Below are positions 9,537-17,732 of a DNA stretch of 21,057 nt, one piece after another; position 1 is the first letter of the stretch; every line of letters begins with the position of its first letter. The DNA lies in the NCBI GenBank assembly GCA_000310025.1, contig FN649735.1, positions 1,302,462 to 1,323,518 on the forward strand, written 5' to 3'. The DNA is from Ectocarpus siliculosus. Lineage: Eukaryota > Sar > Phaeophyceae > Ectocarpales > Ectocarpaceae. Below the pieces are notes generated by a model, which made no database searches, was not told where the DNA came from, and saw only the letters and a list, made by a program, of their open reading frames with translations. A program made the position numbers and the translations under genes.

Positions 9537-10776
9537 CAGCAGCGGTCTCCAGAGCTGCTCGCACGCGGGGCCCGTGCACGCGAAGACCCAGGTCAACGCC
9601 AATGCCGGCGGCGCGAGAGTCGCGAAGGTCGCCGCCGCTGCCGCCGACAGCGCCAGCATGACCGGCAAGAAGCACGCCGCTGCGGCCACGACAACCGCCG
9701 ACCCCAGGGATAGGGACACCGCCGACGCGACCAGGGCGGCCGCTTTCAGCCGGGGGTCTCCAAAGAAGAGAAAATCGGAGGCCTTTTCCGCCCCGCCCAA
9801 CCCGAGGTTCAGCACCGCTGCCGCCGGCCTGTCGATCTGATTGGACGAGAGGAATGGGTGGAAGGATTGGGTGGCATGGACTCATGAGGTTCGTCAGGGA
9901 AAGGAGGCGAGAGGGGATGCGCGGACAAACTTTCCGGACTTGTTGGGGGCGCTTGTTCGAAGCAGTGGGGCTTGTGAAAAAAACAGCAACACACGGGTAC
10001 AAGAACTACATGCAGTAACAAATGAAAATATCGTGATCAATGAGGACACCATGACATAAGTGAATCGCATATACCCTGCAGCTCGCAAGCGGACAAGATG
10101 GTCATTGGCTATTCGAGCTGATGTTGGGAAGATTTGTCCGGGAAATTTCCTCTTTTGCTTGGTCTGTTTCCAACCCAGCTAGCTCAATCCCTGGCTTTGG
10201 AGACACCTACATCATGCCAGAGCCTCCGTCCGGCATGATCGCGGACGAGCTGTTCAAGCATCAGACCTCTCGTGCTACGACACCCAACCACACCAACACA
10301 CCAAACAACCAATAAGTATTCGCCTCCGCACAATCATGGCCGTCAAGGACCGTTCTCGGCAGAGGCCAACTACCCCGCCAACCTTCCGAGAAACCACATG
10401 CGCCGTCAGCCTCCCCGCCCGCGCCACCAGGGACAGCGGCCGCTTGAGCCGAATCGCGGGCGACCAGCAGATGGCCAGCTGGACCGTCGACTCCCCTCCC
10501 CGGCGGACGACCTCACTCCAGCCCCCGCTATTTGCCCCGCCCCGCCCGCGGGGATCAACGCCGTTCCGGCCTACGGCCGAAGCCCCCGAAGCCAGCTCTT
10601 GGACTTCCTCCAGGGGTGCCACGACGCAAGTGCGGCGGGTTGGGCGCCCCCCCGAGCCCCAGTGCGTGCACCGGAGCGGCTTGGCCTCGGCTACGTAGGG
10701 TGGTCTCGTTCGGCCGTCCGGTGCCACGGAAGAGGGCGGAGGGGATCTATCCAGCACCGTGACCATCAATACGTCC
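9537..10776 (-). CDS. Probable multi-pass membrane protein, two internal exons (partial)
   Basis: Minus-strand exons are proposed at about 10776-10384 (or ending at 10393) and 9836-9537. The upstream exon follows an acceptor CACCCAG and may end at GGG|GTAGTT or AAG|GTTGGC, both in phase 0. The second exon follows CCAATCAG, is exactly 100 codons, and ends at a GTGAGAG donor, also phase 0. The first exon has GC-rich third positions and includes VVAPLEEVQELASG and STVQLAICWSPAIRLKRP. The second has a short FLFFGDPRLK segment, then two to three hydrophobic segments, for example SAVVVAAAACFLPVMLAL. The order resembles the end of a soluble domain followed by a reticulon- or MCTP-like hydrophobic hairpin, but that comparison is from memory and weak. 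Start and stop exons are not found. Confidence 0.45.
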
Positions 10777-10785
10777 CTGGGTGAG

Positions 10786-10805
10786 GGTGGGGGGGGGGGT
10801 GGGGG
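10786..10805 (+). repeat. G-rich homopolymer run
   Basis: Nineteen of 20 bases are G, broken once by T. It lies directly upstream, in the minus-strand sense, of the acceptor of the membrane-protein exon, where the minus strand reads as a C-rich pyrimidine tract. Confidence 0.8.
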
Positions 10806-13220
10806 CGTACTCTTGTTTCGCATATGTTAGACCATTGAGCACGCGTCCTCGAGATGACGGAGCATGGAGAGGGTGTTTGTGCAGCTGCAAACGATTGAAA
10901 CTGGGAATACAGACGGAGACAATCGGCAACATGCGCGCGAGATACGGGACAATCACGAAGGTGGGCCGGGGGAAAGTGCTCCCGACAAAAGCCTTTTCTA
11001 CGCTGACATGAAGAAAAATCGATGCTCAAATAATTGCGTAGTGCAACTGTAAATACGAAAAAATAATTTCCGGATCCGCTAGTTTGCGCAACAATCCACC
11101 ACCCCATTGAGTCGACGCGGAGTGGTGTTCATGTGCGGGGGCTGGGCGTTCTGCAGAAAAAACAAAAAATTCCAGTCAGCCCGAGCCGTCCGACGTTGAA
11201 CATCTTTAAGTACATAGCATCTTACGCGGGCAGGTTTCGCCTTATAGTTTCGACTACTGGGTATGTACGACTTCGATGTGGGGGAGGTCAAGCAGACAGA
11301 TTTATCTCCGACGTCCCAATTGAACCCGTCGGTTCCCTGTCGTGTGAAGACCAAGATCGACAGACACCACGTAGCACCGCCACGCGTACGCACAGAGGTG
11401 TTTCGACGCAGACCATTCTTCTTTTCCGCACGGTGCAGTGTAGCGACCGGGCTCGAAGCATCTCTCTGTATGGGCGTGCTTTGCTGAGTACCGTCCATCT
11501 CGCGAACCGGCACACCAGCGAAAAGAAGGCTGTCTATAACAGTGCAACAAACGCCAACACGACTTCTAGTCCGTGATCTCCCCCGACAGAAGGGCCGAGG
11601 AAGAGGGGCTCTGATGACAGGTTTCAGTCTCTGGATTTAGAGTACTCGAGAAATCTGTCTCTTCGTCCTCGATCCTCTTCGTCGCTCTCCTACCCCGCGA
11701 CTGCACATATTTCGTGAGCCTCTTGTCTCCTCCAGTGTGCCTCTTGTTTCATCTCTTTCGCTCTTGCGACATCTGAGTTCGGAGAACTTGGTGAACAAGC
11801 TCATGCCCAACAGGCTGTTGTAGCCCCGCTTGCTCACCGTTCCGTCACGCCGTGAAACGCTACGGCCGAGCTCCTTCTCTTCCTGCTGGCCCCCTCCCCC
11901 TCCCCGACAGTGACACCGCGTGATTCCACCTACTCGCCAAGCAAGAACAAACAGCACCACGCCACAGAGAAGTGAAGGCATGTCCACCGTTGTTGCCGCT
12001 GTTGAGATAAGCATAGTTTTCGAAGAGGCTCTAAACCCGTTTCTATCGAGTATCACCCATAACCCGGGGTAAACAAGAGACAAGTGTTCAAGGGGCACAG
12101 GCGATCAAACCCACATCAGGTATGACCAATTGCCCCAAGTCCGAGAAGTCCCGCCAGTGCTACCGAACAACAACAAAACGCACGGGACCAAGTAACAACC
12201 TGAATGTACCAATAACTATGATAATAGGCTCAAGTCCTTAGAAACGGTGAGAACAGAAGGCAACAAACACCGTGACTTCGCAGGCTAACTAACCATGAAG
12301 AGCAATTTACACCAAAACAGAGGCGAATTCCTCCACTATGCTCACACCGTTCAAATCACCACACAACAGCAAGGCCAACAACATTCTCATCCCTTCCCTT
12401 CGAAGAAAAATAAGAGACCCGTCCTACACACCAGCTTCCTAGGCCTGTCCAAGAACATCTAGTAGATGGTTTATGCTGTCCATGCAACAGAGACGCGCTC
12501 TCACTGCTGTACCGTGACCCTCACCGGGAGGCGTGTGCTGTGCAGCTTGTTGCCCACGGATAGCTCCACGCAGGGGTTCAGCAATGGGCCTGCGTTCTGC
12601 GCCGACGGTGCAAACGAACCCACAAGCGAGAGGGTAAGCCACATTTCCCAAAGGTCACAACGCGGGAGCCCTTCCGACGTCCGCCAGGATCGTGGGCATG
12701 TTTGTTCATAACCAGCGTCTACAGAGGCTCACCACCGGCCAACGTCGATGCTCATAAAGGATAGGGCAGAACCTGTCTCGTATCAGAGGCCAGAACATGG
12801 CTCTTGCTGTCGCATCTGCTAGAAAAATTGTGGACCGCCCAATGTGCAGCTTTGGCTCTTTGTGCAGCTTAGGCGCATTCACATCTGCCCCTTTTGCATC
12901 ACTAGTGCTGTCTCCATATCTCGATCGTCTGGAGCCACCGTTTCGCGACCTAAGCTACAGCAGAACTCGCTTGAACCCTGTTCCGAGCTACAAGCAGTAG
13001 ACTACATGCTGTAGCAGGAATGCCTGCAGCTTCGTCGCTCAGGCACTGGGATGACAGGCCCCGGGGTCCCAACTTCCCACAGATGGCGTCTATTCGGTTT
13101 TCCAACAAAACTGGGAAACCGAAAGAGGGGAGCCCATATCGTCAACTCACCCGTCGATGGCGCGAAGCGGAGCTTCGGATGTAGCGTTTGGTCAAGCACC
13201 ACAGTATCTTCGACAACATA
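10806..13220. other. No convincing gene; one splice-like pair and a basic minus ORF
   Basis: Overlapping ORFs at 11133-11576 (plus) and 11079-11513 (minus) lack recognisable motifs. On the minus strand a strong donor GTAAGATG (starting at 11225) faces a strong acceptor TTTTTTCTGCAG (ending at 11151), a 75-bp intron-like unit. A 153-codon minus frame (11637-12098) has one hydrophobic segment and a basic tail. It may be an exon of the minus-strand membrane gene or chance. From 12100 to 13220 I see only short frames. Confidence 0.3.
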
Positions 13221-13227
13221 TTATAGG

Positions 13228-13540
13228 TCGCCCCGGTGGTCTAGTTGGTAACCTCGACACCTTCTAGAGGTCAAGTCAGGGGTTCGAATCCCGGCGTAGG
13301 CGAGCTTTTCTTGCAAAGTGAGTTTTTCTCTCGCCTCCGTTCCTGGCCGAGTGGATAGCGCTAGTTCGTGTGTACACAGAGGGAAGAGAGTGCTGAACTC
13401 TTCTCGCATTAAAAATCGTAGGCAAAGTACCGCAGGAGGGGAGGGTAGAGATGGACTCTTCTGTGTGACCACGGGTCGGAATAAACGGCACTAGTACTGT
13501 GAGCGCTGATTTGAAGTGAAGAACAAAAAAAAAAAAAAAT
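13228..13540 (+). mobile_element. tRNA-derived SINE-like element with poly(A) tail
   Basis: TGGTCTAGTTGG (13237-13248) fits the RNA polymerase III A-box consensus and GGTTCGAATCC (13281-13291) is a perfect B box, at tRNA-like spacing. TCGCC at 13228 can pair with GGCGA at 13298-13302. The rest of the acceptor stem, the T stem and the anticodon arm are mismatched, so a functional tRNA is unlikely. A second perfect A-box-like TGGCCGAGTGG occurs at 13344-13354. The unit ends in 15 A at 13525-13539. This is the layout of a tRNA-headed SINE, perhaps dimeric. I see no clear target-site duplication. Confidence 0.5.
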
Positions 13541-13661
13541 TGACTCAAAAGCCGTGGGTTGGATGGAGAGAGGGCTTGCAGTTTGCAGTGTGCCACGCTC
13601 TGGAAAAGTTGAGAGCATTTTTAGCGTGTGCATTACCGCTGTGGCCAAGAACCCGTGCACA

Positions 13662-13935
13662 ATTTGCATCAATGGTGGATACGGTTTGAAGGGCGGGCGC
13701 CCAGAGAAGCCGGCCCCCGGCCGATCGTACAGAGCGCCTTCAGCAAGTCAGTAAAATATCGTTGGGGCAGCATGTCCGGTGTAGCTGTAGCTTGTACAGC
13801 ATTTGCATCAATGCATCGCATCTAGGGACTGTTTGAATGGCGGGCGGCCAGAGAGCCGACCGATCGTACAGGGCGCCATCAGAGTATCGATGGGGCAACA
13901 TATCTGCTGCTGTTACTGCGGTAGCTGTCGGGCTG
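13662..13935 (+). repeat. Two-unit tandem repeat, about 139-bp period, diverged
   Basis: Unit 1 starts at about 13662 and unit 2 at about 13801, both with TTTGCATCAATG. Shared blocks follow in the same order: GTTTGAA, GGCGGGCG, CCAGAGA, CCGATCGTACAG, GCGCC and TCG-TGGGGCA. They end in GTAGCTGT-like sequence. The units differ by substitutions and small indels. No coding frame persists through both. Confidence 0.7.
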
Positions 13936-13949
13936 TTACTGCTGTAGCC

Positions 13950-14810
13950 TCTTTTGAGGGAGGTTAGGCCGCAATTTCGAGGCTCTCCAACGATGAGCGA
14001 TCATGCATCCATGTCAATAGTCAATTCACGTCGACCCTACCCTTTCAAGAGTGGGCATTATCTGTCGACGACCCGATGGCTACGTGAACGAGGGTCTCGT
14101 CGGACGGAATTATCCGCACCAAGCGGCCGGGGTTACTGGTATATTTTCTTGATGTGTGTTGGCATCTGGTCGCTCGCCTACCTCATCGATGCAGCACCCG
14201 GAGACAGAAACCACCAGATCCCCAACAAAGAACGTCATCTGGATGGTAGAAGAGCTCCCCGTCGTGGGGAGCGATAGACTGATTGATGTCGACAAAAACA
14301 GCCCTTGTGGGGTTGAGGCAGGTGTGCTGGTGCTGGTGGTGCCTATGACGAAAAGGGGAGCCGCAGAATGTGTGTCAATGACGTGGAGTGGTAGGTAGGC
14401 ATGGCGATAGAGGCTCCGTACCTGAAACTTGGAATGCTTTTAAATACCCGTAGGGGAACACAGCTGTCAGTCGGGTTCATGGACCGACTCAAATGAAGTG
14501 CTCTGGTTCCTTGAGGCAAAACCTACTGCAGAGATGGCACGTTCACGAACGAAGTCGATAACCTGGGCGAGTCGGGGCCGAGATGCCGATATGCAGAGAA
14601 CGCGGCGTAATCAACACGAACCTTATGTTGATCCGAAACGAAACCGGACCCGAGATGCGGGGCGTATCGCGTATCGTGTATCGTCCTGGGTCGGAGATCA
14701 CGTACGACCGCTTGCTGGACTCTTCTGCTTTGCCTGCAACCGCCTCACAGAAACCTAACAACAAAAAGTTCTCCGCATTAGCTACGCAGACCCATCTAAA
14801 TTAATTTCTC
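13950..14810 (+). other. Coding-like fragments in changing frames, possible decayed gene
   Basis: The plus strand shows protein-like pieces in different frames. One at 14156-14398 includes IWMVEELPVVGSDRLIDVDK. Another at about 14583-14804 includes VSRIVYRPGSEITYDRLLD. They are separated by stops, with no convincing splice sites between them. This could be a frameshifted relic or two exons of a gene. I recognise no family. Confidence 0.3.
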
Positions 14811-16456
14811 GTGGAATCAAAAGCGAAAGCTTGCGGTGGAAACGTCGCGGCCGAGAGGTCGTGTGAGTCGGCGGTGCTGCACACACCATGTGCAAGCGAG
14901 GCCTTCCCCAGGCCTCAGAAAGCCTCAGCGTCGAGAAGCGGCCCTCGTACCATGTGGTAGCAGCGGGTGCATGCATATCCAGGCGCCCAAGCAAGCACGG
15001 TTGGCTATGCTCCTACCCTGTGTGAGGACAGGATGTAAAACGGACGCAAAAGTTTCATTCCAACCAGACAAGGCACTATTAGTTTTATTGCTGTATGCTC
15101 GACAGGAAGCAAACAGATACGCATCGGACAGCGCCGAACTTGACAGTTAGCAGGGGACTCACAGGGTACACCATGCTGTGCGTTGGGTGCATGGACTCAC
15201 CTTCAGGTCGAGACCTCGCTGGTACCGAGCGGGGCACTTGGTGGATCGGTGAATGAGGAATGAATGGTAACGGTGTTCATGTCACCTCGGGAAAAGAAAA
15301 CCCAGGGCGACTAAAGAAAAAATAACGGACGTGAAGATGTGTAAACCGTCGTCATTGATTTGCCACGTTTTTGCCATTCGTGAGGGGGATATATCTGTGT
15401 GCAGCGGCAACATGGATACACGATTCCCTCAAGAATTTTCGGGTAGGTTTCTCGAATGAAATGGGCAAGGATGTGTGTGCTATCGGCTTCAAGCGAGACA
15501 CCTCTTTCATGCGGAACACCCGTACTGTGGGACGTGTGAAGAGGCCTACTAGACAGACAGGCGGCAAGCCGAAATATTCATACCTATGAATTTGGTTTCA
15601 ATCATTACTGTAGTTAGCTTCGCTGCATCTTCCTGCACTACAAGGGTTCCCATTAATTCTCACGTCGTTTTCTTCATCCCATCATGATCCCGGCTAACAA
15701 CCGTGCGATCCTACCTATCATATCTATCGCATCCTGGGCCTCACAGAAGGTTCTGTCTGCGACGCAGGTCTAAACTTCCAAGTACAGAAAAGACCAGCAA
15801 GTACTTCGATCACGTTTCTCGCATCACTACTGTACAACCTTAACGACTTCCGACATCAAGGGGGCGACGGTTTCTAGCGGTGCCACTCTCAAAGGCTATT
15901 ATCAAGGTCAGACTAGAGAATCGTGTTACAGCGCCGTCCACGGATAGCAACGAGGACAAAATATATCGAGCTAACTGTACCCTCCAAGGGGCTTCTCCAC
16001 TCAAGATGCACCCGTTTGGGGGTCAAGGACGGGAATGTCCAGACCCCCGCTTCGAACCGTCCCGGCGACAACGACGGCAACGGGATGGGAGTGAAATCGC
16101 CTCGGAAAGTTCATGCGGCACAAGTCACAACCGATAACGCGGCACAAGTCACAGTCCATATTAAAGCATTTTGTTCGCCAGGCGCCCGCATCGGTGGTGT
16201 TCACCCACACACGTAGTCCTCCAACACACCGAACCCACCCGCGCCATGCCATCGCACGCATGCATGGCAACTATGCCGTGTTGATAGTTCGGCGATATCG
16301 ATCCCCTTCCTCCTCTCTCTTTTCTATTCCCCCATCGTCCGTCGGCAACAACGATGACTTCTTCGGGCGTGAGTACGTCGACGAGCGGGAAGGATCGGAG
16401 GCCCGTGTCATCGACGTTGGCATCGGGATACACAGGCAGCTTTTGATCGGCTCGGC
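14811..16456. other. Mostly unassigned; one small plus ORF (15371-15589)
   Basis: The only piece that stands out is an open frame ending at a TGA at 15587-15589, which includes GFSNEMGKDVCAIGFKRDTS and a basic end. An acceptor-like CTGTGTGCAG lies in it near 15400. It could be a last exon, but there is no family match. Frames around 16161-16433 are open on both strands and undecidable. Confidence 0.25.
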
Positions 16457-16717
16457 ATGGTCGCGCGAGCCGTCGTCGCGGTCGCTATTATTGTCGCAGT
16501 TGTGCTTCTTGGAGTTTCGCCTGGTTGGTTTCGTCAAGTGGAAGAAAAAGCAAGCAAAAAGACGACCGCAACGACGACGGAGAGAGCGAGGGGTCAGGCA
16601 AAAGGGGCTGCCTACGCCAAGAAATTTCAGTTTATCTATGAAATAGAAAGGGGGGGGGGTTGCGTAGACCCTTACCCCACCGATTTCATACTGTATCCAA
16701 CATGTTTGCTTAGATAA
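16457..16717 (+). CDS. Hypothetical small membrane-anchored protein, 86 aa
   Basis: The frame starts at an ATG and opens with an N-terminal hydrophobic segment (VVAVAIIVAVVLLGV) after MVARA, as in a signal anchor or signal peptide. A Lys/Thr/Ala-rich stretch and a TAA stop at 16715-16717 follow. A nine-G run interrupts the C-terminal part. A 151-codon frame on the opposite strand competes for the same DNA. I recognise no family and regard expression as unproven. Confidence 0.25.
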   Translation: MVARAVVAVAIIVAVVLLGVSPGWFRQVEEKASKKTTATTTERARGQAKGAAYAKKFQFIYEIERGGGCVDPYPTDFILYPTCLLR

Positions 16718-16923
16718 AACCTGCACAGGCTACTGGGCAAACGAAAGATGCCCAAGAAGAGATATGAAACGAGAAGAAGGCGCGATCGACATCGTAAACA
16801 CGAGACATTCATTCATTCATTGAATCATGATTCTTTCATCACACACCCCATACCAAAAAAGTAGGCATACATGCAGGCCCGAGTGCTGTTAGCAGAGCAA
16901 CCGGTAAATATTGTGGGAAAGTA

Positions 16924-17067
16924 TCACTTTCTAAAAAAAAAAAAAAAACATGCCACAAAAAACGAAATCATTGGAGATTGCAATCCGAGGCTGACGCAGA
17001 TGCAGAAGGGGCACACCGAAACGACGAGGACCAACCATAATTCCCGCGCCGCACCTTCGTCAGGTGT
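16924..17067 (-). CDS. Candidate 3' terminal exon of the PRORP gene
   Basis: After an acceptor GATAGATGCAG, the phase-0 frame from 17067 reads TPDEGAARELWLV. It continues the previous exon so that a Trp-Leu pair falls where the family has its C-terminal Trp-Leu-Cys. The residue at the expected zinc-ligand Cys, 17 positions after the His of NWHLP, is Val. The frame then runs on through VCPFCICV and a poly-T tract to TGA at 16924-16926. The distal part looks noncoding, so the true end may be elsewhere. Confidence 0.35.
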   Translation of the reverse strand, partial: TPDEGAARELWLVLVVSVCPFCICVSLGLQSPMISFFVACFFFFFRK

Positions 17068-17143
17068 CTGCATCTATCATTCTCAAGCACGCACAAAAAC
17101 AAAATACGGCGTCGATTCCCCTCAGCGTTATTGCTCACCTCAC

Positions 17144-17701
17144 TCGAACAGGCAGATGCCAGTTTGAGCCCGTTCTCTGCACTTCTTTCCACGAAGCTCC
17201 CGGAGAAAGATTGATCGCCGGAGGGGTCGGGGACTCCTCCGGCTGCTTGCCCTGCATCCATGCTTGAGGCCTGTCAGTAGAATTCCAGGCAAAAAAATCA
17301 AGAAGCATTTTGCCGCAAGGCCGTGTTGAGGTTGGCAAAGAGAAATTCACAATCTGGGCGAAAACTAAAGGCAAGAGACGTCACAAATGAAATCGTTCCG
17401 AATCAGTTTCGATAGCACACCAACAACAACAACGTTACGAAACGGCTCTCACCCGCCTTTCTCCCAGAGGAAGGAGAAGGACACGAGGTGGCTGCGCTTC
17501 CAGCGGACGAACTCTCGAGTTCCCGGAAAGAAGTTTCGGTGGTCCCGCATGAGGTCGTTCGTCAACACCAGCGTGTTGACGTCATCGCGGGCAACCTGGG
17601 AGCCCCAAACGGCGGCGAAGAACGGGGATAACACGGCGAGCGTCGTAGGACATTGGTCAGGAGGGCAGAGGCGGAAGCCTCGGTTCGATGACTGTAACGG
17701 T

Positions 17702-17732
<31 letters not shown>

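Noticed and set aside
11137-11225. C2-domain-like minus-strand peptide ARVRCYVLKDVQ
   Set aside because: The stretch sits between a consensus donor and a consensus acceptor, so it is more likely intronic than a C2 strand.
13228-13302. A functional tRNA gene
   Set aside because: The A and B boxes are perfect, but the T stem has two mismatches, the acceptor stem has two, and no 7-base anticodon loop closes. A poly(A)-tailed SINE fits better.
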